A DNA stretch of 64,000 nucleotides from Lachnospiraceae bacterium (GTDB lineage Bacteria; Bacillota; Clostridia; Lachnospirales; Lachnospiraceae), in assembly GCA_017936885.1 (NCBI GenBank), contig JAGBEO010000005.1, forward strand, positions 1 to 64,000, given 5' to 3'. Each line of letters begins with the position of its first letter. Within the stretch, counting starts at the first letter, position 1. The position numbers and the translations under genes were made by a program. The notes below the pieces were generated by a model. It saw only the letters and a program-made list of their open reading frames with translations. It did no database searches and was not told the origin of the DNA. Below are positions 52,178 to 61,920 of this stretch, piece by piece.

Positions 52178-52660
52178 TCAGTATATTAAATCCTGATTTT
52201 TCTTCCTGCCGCTCCAATTACACTCCTGTGCCACACGGCAGACATAGCAGGCCCTGCTCGCTTTATCGGCACGATACAGCAGCCCGTTTAAATCTCTGTC
52301 TTCCCTGACTAAGGCATTCCTGTGATTCCTGATTGCCTCTATAATAACAGCCGCTTCTTTATCCTCAAACCCGCAGTCCTGCAAGATCTGCGGTGCCAGC
52401 ACAGCACTGGCTGTCTCATGGGGTGTTCCGTCCTCATATTGCCTGAAACGCCCGATATCATGCAGAAGTGCAGCACCATACACAAGATCCTTCGGCAACC
52501 CGTAACCTTCCTCCAGATTCAACAGCATGCCGATTCTTGCCACATCCAATAAATGCCCTACGTTATGACGGCAGAAGCGACGATCCGCTTCTGCCTGTTC
52601 ATTCTGCTCCATATATGATTTGTATAAATCATGATTTAATATTTGATTGATGCGATCCAT
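52178..52660 (-). CDS. HD-domain phosphohydrolase in the folate operon
   Basis: 160 aa from the ATG at 52660 (GAGGAA upstream; the 5' extension overlaps folE and has no site). Metal ligands are visible: HNVGHLLDVARIG, YGAALLHDIGRFRQYEDGTP (HD pair), AIRNHRN, and the terminal Asp YRADKASRAC. A cysteine-rich tail (CYVCRVAQEC) follows. It may dephosphorylate dihydroneopterin triphosphate or its monophosphate, filling a gap in the pathway since no folQ is seen; this is inference from place. Confidence 0.85.
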   Translation of the reverse strand: MDRINQILNHDLYKSYMEQNEQAEADRRFCRHNVGHLLDVARIGMLLNLEEGYGLPKDLVYGAALLHDIGRFRQYEDGTPHETASAVLAPQILQDCGFEDKEAAVIIEAIRNHRNALVREDRDLNGLLYRADKASRACYVCRVAQECNWSGRKKNQDLIY

Positions 52661-52772
52661 CTCACTTATATTCCTCTGCCTGTCCGTTTGATCTCTGGTC
52701 GTTTGCACTCTGCCTGGTATTCCCAATATCATCTGCACTGGATGCATTCCGGCTTCTGACGTCTGTAAGTTT

Positions 52773-53330
52773 CTATCTTCTGACCATCTCGAAGAAATAC
52801 TGCTGCAACTGCGGATTTTCACTGAAACAGCCTCTGGCTGCCATAGTCACGGTCCGGCTCCCCGGCTTCTCCACGCCTCGCATGGTCATACACATATGTT
52901 CTGCTTCCGCCATAACCATCACGCCCTGCGGTTTCAAATGCTCCATAACCGCCTCTGCGATCTGGGTTGTCATCTGCTCCTGTATCTGCGGTCTTTTCGC
53001 ATAGACTTCCACCGTCCGCGCAAGCTTACTTAACCCTACCACCTTGCCGTCCGGCAGATAGGCGATGTGCACTTTACCGTAGAACGGCATCAAATGGTGC
53101 TCGCAGATAGAATAAAAGGTGATATCTTTCACCAGCACAATTTCATTGCTCTCCACCGTAAAAGTCTTAGACAGATGCCCTGCCGCATCCTCATCCATCC
53201 CCTTATATATTTCTTCATACATACGGGCAATCCTGTTGGGTGTATCCTTAAGTCCCTCTCTGTTCACATCCTCACCGATGCCCTCGAGCAGCAGCCTTAC
53301 CGCCTGCTCAACCTTCTTCAAGTCTACCAT
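52773..53330 (-). CDS. folE: GTP cyclohydrolase I
   Basis: 185 aa. Signature motifs [20 protein letters not shown] (Zn ligands Cys/His), [19 protein letters not shown] and [13 protein letters not shown] (second Cys ligand) define the enzyme that converts GTP to dihydroneopterin triphosphate, the first folate step. It overlaps the end of folC by 23 bp, so they are translationally coupled. Confidence 0.97.
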   Translation of the reverse strand: MVDLKKVEQAVRLLLEGIGEDVNREGLKDTPNRIARMYEEIYKGMDEDAAGHLSKTFTVESNEIVLVKDITFYSICEHHLMPFYGKVHIAYLPDGKVVGLSKLARTVEVYAKRPQIQEQMTTQIAEAVMEHLKPQGVMVMAEAEHMCMTMRGVEKPGSRTVTMAARGCFSENPQLQQYFFEMVRR

Positions 53331-54639
53331 GAGAATCTCTCCTGATCGTATCTCTATGTTCTACCACATCCATCAGCTCTCCCAGATAAGAGAGCGAACC
53401 AAACGCGATGATTACCGTATCCTTATCCAGTCCGGCTAACAGATACGCAATCTCTACCGCTTCCTGCACACTGTCTGCTACTGTCACACTGTCATGATAC
53501 TCCCTGACTGCCTGCGCCAGATCATAGGCATACAGCGCCCGTTCCCTGACAGGCGGCGTTACCGCAATAATATGCTCCGCCAACTCATAAGTATTGCGGA
53601 TAACTTTATCATACTCTTTATCCTTCAACACTCCCATTATATAGATGATTCGCTTATTTGTAAAATAAAACCGTATACTTTGTACCAATTTCAGGGAGGC
53701 ATCCTCATTGTGCGCCCCGTCTGCAATAAAGAGCGGCTTCTTACCGATCACTTCGAATCTGCCGTGCCATTTCGTTTCTGCCAGTCCTCTGCGCAGTTGA
53801 TCTTCCGAAACCGGATACCCCAGCTTAGCGAGTGCCATAATCACTTCCACCGCCACCACGGCATTCTCGATCTGGAATTGTCCAGCCATCGTAATCTCAA
53901 GATTCTTGTATTTATCATAACTAAAATGCTGCTTCGTTACACCGTATTTTACATTCTTCGCTCTGGCTGCATCCGCAGTAAAAAACTTCGCTTTGCGAAG
54001 AAGCGCCGCCTGCCTTAAGATCTTCATCACTTCCGGTGACTGTTTTGCCGATATGACATAACACCTGTCTTTTATTATTCCGGCCTTAGCTAACGCAATC
54101 TGATCCTGCGTGTCACCCAATATTCCCATATGATCCATACTGATCGAGGCAAAAACAGCCACCAACGTGGTATTTACAACATTGGTCGCATCCAATGTCC
54201 CGCCAAGTCCGGTTTCCAACACTACGATATCACACTTTTTATCCAGGAAAAAAAGAAAAGCTACCGCAGTTTCTATCTCAAAAGGCGTGGGATGTGCAAA
54301 TCCCTCCGTCACCATGGCTTCTGCCGCCTTTTTTACCGGCTCCAGATATTTGCACAGTCCTACCTGGGTAACCATCCTGCCATCCACCTGAAACCGTTCC
54401 CGATACTCCCGTATCGTCGGCGAAAGATATCTGCCCACTTTATATCCTGCGGTCTGTAATACCGTGGAAACATAGGCAAGCACCGATCCTTTGCCGTTCG
54501 TGCCCGCAATATGCACAAATTTCAACTGATCCTGCGGATTGCCAAGACGCATGCACAATTCCCGCATCCCGTCAAGCCCCAGAACACTGCCGTACTGCTG
54601 TAAATCCTCTACATATTCCATAGCTTCTCTATAGTTCAT
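53308..54639 (-). CDS. folC: Folylpolyglutamate synthase / dihydrofolate synthase
   Basis: 443 aa. P-loop [19 protein letters not shown], Mur-ligase-like core with [20 protein letters not shown], and [16 protein letters not shown]. It adds glutamate to dihydropteroate/folate. The ATG at 54639 is chosen because AAGGGAG is 7 nt away; the ATG 6 nt earlier is too close. It heads the operon folC-folE-HD-folP-folBK. Confidence 0.95.
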   Translation of the reverse strand: MNYREAMEYVEDLQQYGSVLGLDGMRELCMRLGNPQDQLKFVHIAGTNGKGSVLAYVSTVLQTAGYKVGRYLSPTIREYRERFQVDGRMVTQVGLCKYLEPVKKAAEAMVTEGFAHPTPFEIETAVAFLFFLDKKCDIVVLETGLGGTLDATNVVNTTLVAVFASISMDHMGILGDTQDQIALAKAGIIKDRCYVISAKQSPEVMKILRQAALLRKAKFFTADAARAKNVKYGVTKQHFSYDKYKNLEITMAGQFQIENAVVAVEVIMALAKLGYPVSEDQLRRGLAETKWHGRFEVIGKKPLFIADGAHNEDASLKLVQSIRFYFTNKRIIYIMGVLKDKEYDKVIRNTYELAEHIIAVTPPVRERALYAYDLAQAVREYHDSVTVADSVQEAVEIAYLLAGLDKDTVIIAFGSLSYLGELMDVVEHRDTIRRDSHGRLEEG

Positions 54640-54741
54640 GTGCATACTCCCTTCCGCTCATTTTCTATTGCAGGAAATATATTGCTATATTTTCCGCTTC
54701 TGTACCGCATAAAATCTCTGCAATCTGTCAATCCTTATCTT

Positions 54742-55155
54742 ATGAGAAAATTTATCCACAATTTCATACACTGCGGGTTATTAGGCTGGTTTCTGGAAAT
54801 TAGCTTTACCGCTTTCCACGCATTCCGCAAACGTGATTTTCGTCTTCCCGGCGTCACATCCATATGGATGTTCCCTATTTACGGACTTGCCGCCTTCCTC
54901 GCCCCTGTCAGTCGTATGATGCGAAACTGTAACTTCATATTCCGCGGTCTGGTCTATACGGGCATCATCTTCACCGGAGAATTCATTACCGGAAACTGGC
55001 TGAATAAGCGGGAACTTTGTCCCTGGAACTATGCACGTTCCAAATGGAATCTTCATAACGTGATCCGTCTGGATTACGCCCCCTGCTGGTTTACCGCCGG
55101 TCTTTTATTCGAACGGCTGTTAAAAGAAAATGATGCTTCCCTTCGTCCTGACTGA
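54742..55155 (+). CDS. CmpB-like putative ABC-transporter type IV membrane protein
   Basis: 137 aa from the ATG at 54742 (homologous families begin MRKFI.NF...G..GW..E). About three to four helices (CGLLGWFLEISFTAFHAF, SIWMFPIYGLAAFLAPVSRM, VYTGIIFTGEFITGNWLN) and conserved CPWNY. This fits PF06541-type membrane proteins of unknown function. No good ribosome site precedes the ATG, so it may be leaderless. It is divergent from folC. Confidence 0.8.
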   Translation: MRKFIHNFIHCGLLGWFLEISFTAFHAFRKRDFRLPGVTSIWMFPIYGLAAFLAPVSRMMRNCNFIFRGLVYTGIIFTGEFITGNWLNKRELCPWNYARSKWNLHNVIRLDYAPCWFTAGLLFERLLKENDASLRPD

Positions 55156-55205
55156 TCCGGTCATTGCTTGAGACTGAGGGCACGCGGGACGGACAGGCAA
55201 CACAC

Positions 55206-55772
55206 CTACATTTCCTCTAAATCATCCGCATCGATATTTAGCGTATTCAGCGTGCGGCGTTTTCTCCGTGCCTCTTCTGAGGTTTTCAGAATATAATTCT
55301 TGATCTCCTTCGCATGTTTGATATGCTCCAAATAAAGCTGTGGATGCGTATTATCTCCCGTATAGCATGCCACGGTTCCTAACCGGAAAATACGCTCGAT
55401 CAGGCTGGTTTTCAGCTCTACATCCTGTACTTTATATAAATAACAGTCGTTTTCTACCGTATTAAGCAGCCCTGTATCAATGGTAATAATCTCTTCGTTA
55501 ATGGTATACTTGGTAAACGTAAACGGAAGACCGAAGAACAGCCATCGTTTCCGCTCCACATACTCTTTGCTCTCTTCCTCCGGCTGCTGTTCTGCTTTCT
55601 TCTCTGTCTCAGTCTCTGTCCTGCTCATCTGTGTCTGAGGATTCTCCCCGTTCTTTCCGCCTGCCTGGCTCTGTTCTTGTTCCTGACTGCGTTCTTTCAT
55701 CTGCGCCTTTACCTGGCTTGTTTCCTGATCCTGTATCTGCTCTTTTACATCCTTGTTCATTTCTTCTGCCAT
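55206..55772 (-). CDS. PH-domain (bPH_2) protein with Gln/Glu-rich N-terminus
   Basis: 188 aa from the ATG at 55772, preceded by GGAGGAAGTT. The first ~80 residues are a low-complexity acidic/Gln-rich linker. The rest is a bacterial PH domain of YdbS/YdbT type (WLFFGLPFTFTKYTINEEII, LLNTVENDCYLYKVQDVELK, RIFRLGTVACYTGDNTHPQL) and a basic helix (ARRKRRTLNTLNI). It is cytoplasmic and peripherally attached at best. Role unknown. Confidence 0.85.
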   Translation of the reverse strand: MAEEMNKDVKEQIQDQETSQVKAQMKERSQEQEQSQAGGKNGENPQTQMSRTETETEKKAEQQPEEESKEYVERKRWLFFGLPFTFTKYTINEEIITIDTGLLNTVENDCYLYKVQDVELKTSLIERIFRLGTVACYTGDNTHPQLYLEHIKHAKEIKNYILKTSEEARRKRRTLNTLNIDADDLEEM

Positions 55773-55932
55773 AACTTCCTCCATTCCCAATACCGTTTCC
55801 ATCTCCGGTAATGTCTTCCTCTCCGCTGCTGTTTTATCTTCTATCCACTATAACATACCCCTCCCCTTTCGACAATCCAAACACTTAAAAAACTAATGCA
55901 AAAAACTGCCCCAAAAACTCTTCCGTGTTATC

Positions 55933-55961
55933 TTGAAACCCCTCTTTCTTTATGATATGAT
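55933..55961 (+). promoter_or_regulatory. SigA-type promoter of the nitroreductase gene
   Basis: TTGAAA (55933-55938), 17-bp spacer, TATGAT (55956-55961), 54 bp before the start codon. Confidence 0.75.
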
Positions 55962-56015
55962 ATACAAAATGTAGTTGGGGAAACAATATGACATACAGAA
56001 TAAGGAGGTATTTTC

Positions 56016-56558
56016 ATGACAGCACAAGAATGTATCGTAGGACGCAGAAGTATCCGTAAATTTAAGGCAGATCCCGTACCACATGAATTATTGGAACAGA
56101 TCGTCGAAACGGCATCCTATGCTCCCAGTTGGAAACATACACAAATCACACGCTACATAGCTATCGAGGGCGCATTAAAAGATAAAATTGCCAAGGAAGC
56201 TACCTCTATTTACCCCGGCAACGGTAATATCATTGCCAATGCACCTGTACTGATCGCTGTTACCATTATCAAAAACCGCAGCGGTTTCGAACGTGACGGT
56301 TCTTTCAGTACCCCCAAAGGCGACCGCTGGCAGATGTATGATGCAGGCATTGCATCCCAGACTTTCTGTCTGGCAGCTCATGAGCAGGGCCTCGGTACAG
56401 TTATTCTCGGACTCTTCGATGAAGACAAGATCGCAGATATGCTGCAGTTGCCGGAAGACAGAGAATTGGCAGCATTAATCCCTGTTGGCTATCCTGATGA
56501 AGCTCCTGTCGCTCCCAGAAGAAAGCCCGTGGATGATTTATTATCTTATCAATCATAA
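56016..56558 (+). CDS. Nitroreductase family protein
   Basis: 180 aa. RRSIRKFKADPVP near the start, an FMN-binding YAPSWKHTQ segment, DAGIASQTFCLAAHEQGLGT and VGYPDEAPVAPRRK at the end are typical of NfsB/FMN-dependent nitroreductases (oxidoreductases for nitro or quinone compounds). AAGGAGG lies 8 nt before the ATG. Monocistronic between a promoter and a terminator. Confidence 0.94.
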   Translation: MTAQECIVGRRSIRKFKADPVPHELLEQIVETASYAPSWKHTQITRYIAIEGALKDKIAKEATSIYPGNGNIIANAPVLIAVTIIKNRSGFERDGSFSTPKGDRWQMYDAGIASQTFCLAAHEQGLGTVILGLFDEDKIADMLQLPEDRELAALIPVGYPDEAPVAPRRKPVDDLLSYQS

Positions 56559-56565
56559 TAACAGA

Positions 56566-56596
56566 AATAGAAGAGAGCCTTCTCTTCTATTTTTTT
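56566..56596 (+). terminator. Terminator of the nitroreductase gene
   Basis: AATAGAAGAGA and TCTCTTCTATT form a perfect 11-bp stem around GCCT, then TTTTT. Confidence 0.9.
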
Positions 56597-56655
56597 AGCA
56601 TAAGGATGAATCCAAGGCGATGCATCCGCTGCTTAAGAAAGGAGCCTGTAAACTT

Positions 56656-57573
56656 ATGAGACACTTAATGAATCCTCTCGATTTTACCGTGGAGGAACTG
56701 GACCAGCTCTTTGATCTGGCCAATGATATTGAAACCCACCGGGATAAATATGCCCATGCATGTGAAGGGAAAAAACTGGCAACCTGCTTCTATGAGCCAA
56801 GCACACGCACCAGACTCAGTTTTGAGGCCGCCATGCTTAATCTGGGCGGACAAGTATTGGGCTTTTCCGATGCCGGCTCTTCCTCCGCAGCCAAAGGAGA
56901 AAGTGTATCCGACACCATCCGTATCATCTCCTGTTATGCGGATATCTGCGCTATGCGCCACCCCAAAGAGGGCGCGCCAATGGTTGCAGCCAGCCGTTCC
57001 GGCATTCCGGTCATCAACGCAGGCGACGGCGGCCATCAGCATCCGACCCAGACACTGACGGACCTTTTGACCATCCGTTCCCTGAAGGGACATCTGGGAG
57101 ACTTTACGATCGGCCTCTGCGGCGATCTGAAATTCGGCAGAACGGTTCACTCTCTCATCAATGCACTGATCCGCTATCCGAACATCCGCTTTATCTTTAT
57201 CTCTCCACCGGAACTGAAAGTGCCGGATTATATCACGGATATGCTGACAGAAAAGGGCATTCCTTTTGAAGAAGTAATCCGTCTGGAAGACTGTATGCCG
57301 CAGTTGGATTTACTGTATATGACCAGAGTGCAGAAAGAGCGCTTCTTCAACGAAGAGGATTATGTACGTCTGAAAGATTTCTATATCCTAAACAAAGAGA
57401 AGCTGGAAGCCGCCAAAGAAGATATGCTGATTCTTCATCCGCTTCCCCGTGTCAATGAAATTTCCGTAGAAGTAGATGACGATCCCCGTGCTGTTTATTT
57501 CAAGCAGGCACAATACGGTGTCTATGTCAGAATGGCGCTGATTCTTACCCTTTTGGAAATCGAAGTAAAATAA
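56656..57573 (+). CDS. pyrB: Aspartate carbamoyltransferase, catalytic subunit
   Basis: 305 aa from the ATG at 56656 (AAAGGAG 12 nt upstream; the earlier ATG is rejected). [43 protein letters not shown] and [15 protein letters not shown] are the carbamoyl-phosphate/aspartate sites. It catalyses the first committed pyrimidine step. The pyrI gene follows 66 bp downstream, so this is the regulated class-B enzyme. I see no PyrR attenuator between the terminator at 56596 and the start. Confidence 0.97.
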   Translation: MRHLMNPLDFTVEELDQLFDLANDIETHRDKYAHACEGKKLATCFYEPSTRTRLSFEAAMLNLGGQVLGFSDAGSSSAAKGESVSDTIRIISCYADICAMRHPKEGAPMVAASRSGIPVINAGDGGHQHPTQTLTDLLTIRSLKGHLGDFTIGLCGDLKFGRTVHSLINALIRYPNIRFIFISPPELKVPDYITDMLTEKGIPFEEVIRLEDCMPQLDLLYMTRVQKERFFNEEDYVRLKDFYILNKEKLEAAKEDMLILHPLPRVNEISVEVDDDPRAVYFKQAQYGVYVRMALILTLLEIEVK

Positions 57574-57639
57574 CACTCGTTACTTTTGATATGTAAAAAC
57601 AGCCAATTTGTATTATATTATCAGAAAGGAAACCATACC

Positions 57640-58083
57640 ATGTTAAATGTAGGAAAAATCGAGGAGGGTTTTGTACTTGACCACATTGAAGCCGGCAAAA
57701 GCCTCTCTATCTATCACCATTTGCAGTTAGATAAATTGGACTGTACGGTTGCAATCATCAAAAATGCACGCAGCAATAAGATGGGCAAAAAGGATATTCT
57801 CAAAGTAGAATGTGACATCAATACGCTGGATCTGGATATTCTGGCATTTATTGATCATAATATCACCGTAAATGTGATCAAAGACGGAGAAATCGTAGAT
57901 AAAAAAGAACTGGTACTTCCCAAAGAAATACGGAATGTAATCAAATGCAGAAATCCGCGCTGCATCACTTCTATTGAACAGGAGCTTCCCCATATCTTCG
58001 TACTGGCAGACGAAGCGAAGGAAATCTATCGCTGCAAATATTGCGAAGAGAAGGCAAGTGAGTCCACTGCCACATGGAAATAA
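57640..58083 (+). CDS. pyrI: Aspartate carbamoyltransferase, regulatory subunit
   Basis: 147 aa. LNVGKIEEGFVLDHIEAGKS and VAIIKNARSNKMGKKDILKV belong to the allosteric domain; the C-terminal zinc domain keeps four cysteines (CRNPRC...CRCKYCEE-type spacing, CRNPRC and CKYC). It binds CTP/ATP to tune PyrB. AGAAAGG precedes the ATG at 57640. Its end is followed directly by a terminator. Confidence 0.95.
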   Translation: MLNVGKIEEGFVLDHIEAGKSLSIYHHLQLDKLDCTVAIIKNARSNKMGKKDILKVECDINTLDLDILAFIDHNITVNVIKDGEIVDKKELVLPKEIRNVIKCRNPRCITSIEQELPHIFVLADEAKEIYRCKYCEEKASESTATWK

Positions 58084-58084
58084 A

Positions 58085-58116
58085 TTGAGGAGCAGGATAA
58101 TCCTGCTCCCTTATTT
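58085..58116 (+). terminator. Terminator of pyrBI
   Basis: GGAGCAGGA and TCCTGCTCC pair around TAA, followed by CTTATTTT. Confidence 0.9.
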
Positions 58117-58143
58117 TCTATCCATTTTTCGTCTTTCCTACGC

Positions 58144-59232
58144 TTATCTCGCTTCCGCCGCCACTTTCTGATTCTCCCTGGCAACCGCTTCAAACTCGGA
58201 TCTGGCCATTGCCAGACAATCCATCAGTTTCGGTGAGAACACACCGCATTCCCCTCTGGTAATCATATTATACGCTTCATCCGTAGTATAAGCATCCTTA
58301 TAACATCTCTCAGTAACGAGCGCATCATACACATCGGCTACCGACACGATCTGTGCGGAAATCGGGATCTCCTCTCCCTTCAATCCGTCCGGATAGCCGC
58401 GTCCGTCATATCTTTCATGATGATGGCGGCAGATATCATAGCTCACCTTGCCATAATCGCCCTTTTGAATATCAGCCATCATATCGATAATCTCACACCC
58501 TCTGGTTGTATGAGATTTCATGATTTCAAATTCATCTTTCGTCAAACGTCCCGGTTTTAATAAAATCGCATCGGATATCGCAATCTTACCCACATCGTGT
58601 AATGCCGATGCGGAAGTGATAACACTGATGGCACGATCATCCAGTTTATACTCCGGATATGCTTTCGCCACATATTTCGCCATAATATTGGTAAATGTCT
58701 TAACACGCTTGACATGATCGCCGGATTCTAAATTACGAAACTCCACCACATTACTCATGGTATCAATGATGCGGTCATTCATATTCTGCAGTTCTTCTGC
58801 CTGTTTGCGCAGTACCTTCGTCTGCAGTTCTACCATTTCTTCCAAGTGGCGCTTATTATAGTACAGCTCAATCACATTCTTCGTACGCTGCTTAACAATG
58901 AATGCGTCAAAAGGCTTGCGGATAATATCGCTCACACCCATCTGATAAGCCTTTCGTTCTATCTGTGTAGTTGCCTCTCCCGTAATTAAAAGAACCGGTA
59001 TGCTATTGATCCATTTCCGTTTCTTCATCTCTTCCAAAACTGCCATACCATCCATAACCGGCATGACAACGTCTAAGAGCACTACTGATATCTCATCCTG
59101 TTTAGATGCAATAATCTCTATTGCTTCTTTACCGTTTTCTGCCTGAAGCGTGTTACACTCACGAAACATCTCACACAGGATTTCTCTGTTGATGTCAACA
59201 TCATCGACTATTAATATTGTTGGTTTCTTCAT
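58144..59232 (-). CDS. Response regulator with HD-GYP domain
   Basis: 362 aa. The receiver (~1-125) has LIVDDVDINREIL and phospho-acceptor Asp in VVLLDVVMPVMDG. A coiled coil (~125-165) links to an HD-GYP domain with SALHDVGKIAISDAILLKPG, RHHHERYDGRGYPDGLKGEE and ADVYDALVTERCYK. It likely breaks down cyclic di-GMP (or another dinucleotide). The start at 59232 fits the receiver edge; the preceding ATG lies only 12 nt earlier. It follows the FapA gene by 40 bp on the same strand; no kinase is adjacent. Confidence 0.94.
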   Translation of the reverse strand: MKKPTILIVDDVDINREILCEMFRECNTLQAENGKEAIEIIASKQDEISVVLLDVVMPVMDGMAVLEEMKKRKWINSIPVLLITGEATTQIERKAYQMGVSDIIRKPFDAFIVKQRTKNVIELYYNKRHLEEMVELQTKVLRKQAEELQNMNDRIIDTMSNVVEFRNLESGDHVKRVKTFTNIMAKYVAKAYPEYKLDDRAISVITSASALHDVGKIAISDAILLKPGRLTKDEFEIMKSHTTRGCEIIDMMADIQKGDYGKVSYDICRHHHERYDGRGYPDGLKGEEIPISAQIVSVADVYDALVTERCYKDAYTTDEAYNMITRGECGVFSPKLMDCLAMARSEFEAVARENQKVAAEAR

Positions 59233-59271
59233 ATATCCTCTCATTCTGCACCATTCGCCCGGTACGCTGTA

Positions 59272-61683
59272 TTAATTTGCAAACAGTGCAATTTTTGCAC
59301 CTTTCTTCTTAATCGTAACACTTTTAACCATGGATCTGCAATACCAAAGATCTCTCTCAATCTCCACACTGGTACCCGGATATACGCCCCCTCGTATTAC
59401 CGCTTTGCAGTCTCCGTTATCCCCTACCTTTTGCTGCAGCATCTGCGCCTTTTCTGTCTCCCGCGCCAATTCCTGTTCCTTAATCTCAATGGCCTGGAAA
59501 ATCTTAATAAAAATATCCATTGTTGTAAGTTTTTGCAAAGGATATTTTCTCTTTAGCTTCTCTCTTCCTTCATAAAATATTCTGAGTTCTCCCTGAATCT
59601 TACTGATATTCTTACCGATTTCATACCATTCCTGCAGCGTCTGCTCTGTCATGCCCAGCCTCACGGCGGTTTTTACCTCAGCACTATTGCCAAGCTGATA
59701 TGCATTGATTCCTTGTACACTCTGTGTGTATCCACCGATGATCGCACCTCTGTTTCCCGAAATAACCACGCGTTCTCCGGCATCAATATTACAGTTCATT
59801 ACATAATTGGCAAATACAGACTGCTGCGTTTTGATCATTACCGATTCAAAAAACTTACCGGAAATCTTCCCTTCAGCCTCCAGATACCCTCTTTCATTAC
59901 CCATCATGCCGCTTTTGAGCATGATGTTGCCCTTCGCCTTGATCGTGGCACCTTCCACATTGCCTTCCACAGCAATATCTTCATCTGCCTCCAGCACAAC
60001 ACCGCTTCCCACATAACCGCGTACCAATATGCTGCCGGGGAACTTCACATTACCGGTAGACAATGTTACATCCTCTAATACACACAGACGAGAGACGATC
60101 ATTTCGCTGCCGTTAATCTCAACCTTACCCTGAAAAGCCGCTACGTAAGTCTTCTTATCTTCCAACAGCAGGAACCCTTTACCGGTCAGGACAGGTTTAT
60201 CAATTCCTTTTCTTGCAGCAATCATATTGCCCAGAACATCGTATCCTTCTTCACCATACTCTGCTTCATGATATATGGCTAAGACCTGACCTGCCTCCAC
60301 CTCTTCAAAATATTCAATATTCTGATAATCCACAGAGCCGTCCGGTAATTCTTTCGGAATACGGGGCATATTTCCTCTTACTTTGAACTCATAATACCCA
60401 TCTTTACCCTCTCCCGGCTTCTTACCCTTAGCTACCAGAATCGGTTTATCATATACCAGATTGGAAATCATCTTCTCGATAATATTCCGGTCAATGCCTT
60501 TCTTAATGCCCTGCAGCTCTAAAACACTCACGATTTCTTCTATCTTATGATCATAACCGGAATCCAGCGTCAGATATGCCTCCATACTGTTATGACCGAT
60601 ACTGACCACCATACGGGAACTGATCTCTACCTTCTTCTCCAGTTCCTCATAATCCGGTAAGGTTCCTTCACTCTCCTCCTCCAATTGAAGCCGCATACGC
60701 TTCATATCGGTAGGTGAATACATCATGCTGGAATAGCTCTCTACATCAAGCCCCTTCTCCAGACCTAAACGAATCTCACGCATCTGCTGCCACAGATACA
60801 ACGGTTTCGCATAAAATTCCGCATTCACACGGTGTTCTAAGCCAAGACGGATTTCCTGCATCTGCTTATAATTGAACTGTATATTGGCATACAGCTCTAC
60901 CTGCAGTCTCTCTTCCAAACCGATCCGGATCTCATGGACTGCCACACCCCTGAATTCCGGATTCAGATAATCAGTTATATTAACGCCATGCTCTAATGCG
61001 ATACGGATCTCTTCCAAAGCGTCCGCCGCAAAACCCGCACTGATAAAAGGAAGAATATTCACTCCGGACTGAGATGCCTTAATAACCTGCTGCAGAATCT
61101 TCGCATCATATTCTAAGAACGGTATAATATCGATACCGGCTTCCAACGCCTCCCTGATCTGGCGCATTTTATGGCTTGTAATCTCTTTATCAGCATAAAG
61201 GGAAACATCTACCTGATGCTCTAATCCCAGACGAATCTGCTCCATCTGAAACCAGTCGTAGTTTTGACTTGCATAAATAGAAACAGGTACACCTGCCAGC
61301 AATCCCAGACGGATTTCTTTCATCTGGGCCGGCAAATATCCCGTTACAGCATACACAGATACATCCAGCTTATCCATCAATCCCAAACGGATTTCCTCAA
61401 GCTGCATCCAGTCAAATCCTGCCTCACGATAAGCCGACATATCCAGATGCTCACTAAGCTCTAATCTGATTTCTTCCATATGGGCCCATGGAATAGATGC
61501 ATCTAAGTAAGAGGTTACATCAATCTTGCTTTCCAGGCCTTTACGAATCTCCGCAAGCTGATAAATATCGAACTGGCCAGCATCCAAAACAACTGCATCT
61601 AATCCCAGTTCGATACATAACCTTCTCTCCTTTTTATAGATTTCTTCCGTATTCATTACCATTTGTTTGCCGTCAATAGACAT
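59272..61683 (-). CDS. FapA/DUF342 protein with an N-terminal array of EIRLGL repeats
   Basis: 803 aa. The N-terminal ~340 residues are about twelve tandem ~26-residue repeats of the form (M/L)xEIRLGLExxxDVSxYA (e.g. MEEIRLELSEHLDMSAYREA, MKEIRLGLLAGVPVSIYA). The C-terminal part (~360-800) is the DUF342/FapA core: GKKPGEGKDGYYEFKVRGNM, AGQVLAIYHEAEYGEEGYDV, then a right-handed beta-helix (GSILVRGYVGSGVVLEADED) and a helical end. FapA proteins are tied to flagellar/chemotaxis-like or surface-assembly functions. GGGGGATG is 5 nt upstream of the ATG at 61683. It likely shares a transcript with the HD-GYP regulator. Confidence 0.88.
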   Translation of the reverse strand: MSIDGKQMVMNTEEIYKKERRLCIELGLDAVVLDAGQFDIYQLAEIRKGLESKIDVTSYLDASIPWAHMEEIRLELSEHLDMSAYREAGFDWMQLEEIRLGLMDKLDVSVYAVTGYLPAQMKEIRLGLLAGVPVSIYASQNYDWFQMEQIRLGLEHQVDVSLYADKEITSHKMRQIREALEAGIDIIPFLEYDAKILQQVIKASQSGVNILPFISAGFAADALEEIRIALEHGVNITDYLNPEFRGVAVHEIRIGLEERLQVELYANIQFNYKQMQEIRLGLEHRVNAEFYAKPLYLWQQMREIRLGLEKGLDVESYSSMMYSPTDMKRMRLQLEEESEGTLPDYEELEKKVEISSRMVVSIGHNSMEAYLTLDSGYDHKIEEIVSVLELQGIKKGIDRNIIEKMISNLVYDKPILVAKGKKPGEGKDGYYEFKVRGNMPRIPKELPDGSVDYQNIEYFEEVEAGQVLAIYHEAEYGEEGYDVLGNMIAARKGIDKPVLTGKGFLLLEDKKTYVAAFQGKVEINGSEMIVSRLCVLEDVTLSTGNVKFPGSILVRGYVGSGVVLEADEDIAVEGNVEGATIKAKGNIMLKSGMMGNERGYLEAEGKISGKFFESVMIKTQQSVFANYVMNCNIDAGERVVISGNRGAIIGGYTQSVQGINAYQLGNSAEVKTAVRLGMTEQTLQEWYEIGKNISKIQGELRIFYEGREKLKRKYPLQKLTTMDIFIKIFQAIEIKEQELARETEKAQMLQQKVGDNGDCKAVIRGGVYPGTSVEIERDLWYCRSMVKSVTIKKKGAKIALFAN

Positions 61684-61817
61684 CGCAGCATCCCCCAAAT
61701 ATCCCCATATCAATAAATAATAGCTTTATTATACTCCACATTTCTCCCCAGCGTCAATCAAACAATTATGATATGCATAAATATGCTGTTTTTAATTTTG
61801 TTTTCAAATAAATACAA

Positions 61818-61863
61818 TTTGATTTATCAAAACGCTGGACTTTTCTTAAAAATATGGTATTAT
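61818..61863 (+). promoter_or_regulatory. FNR-like palindrome and promoter of the grcA-like gene
   Basis: TTTGATTTATCAAA (61818-61831, arms TTTGAT/ATCAAA) lies upstream of a -10 TATTAT (61858-61863) with a poor -35 (CTGGAC, 61835, 17-bp spacer). A palindrome centred near -45 with a weak -35 is the look of an activated promoter. The arms resemble half FNR/CRP sites but with a 2-nt centre rather than 4, so the regulator is uncertain. Confidence 0.35.
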
Positions 61864-61920
61864 GATTATAACAGTAATGATTACTATTATTAAAAATAAA
61901 AAATATTGGAGGGAAAATTT

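Noticed and set aside
51643..52308. 221-aa plus-strand ORF
   Set aside because: Antisense shadow of folP and the HD gene, with no ribosome site and no domain.
54640..54741. Folate-type riboswitch before folC
   Set aside because: The folC leader is short and overlaps a divergent gene; no THF-riboswitch-like conserved loops seen.
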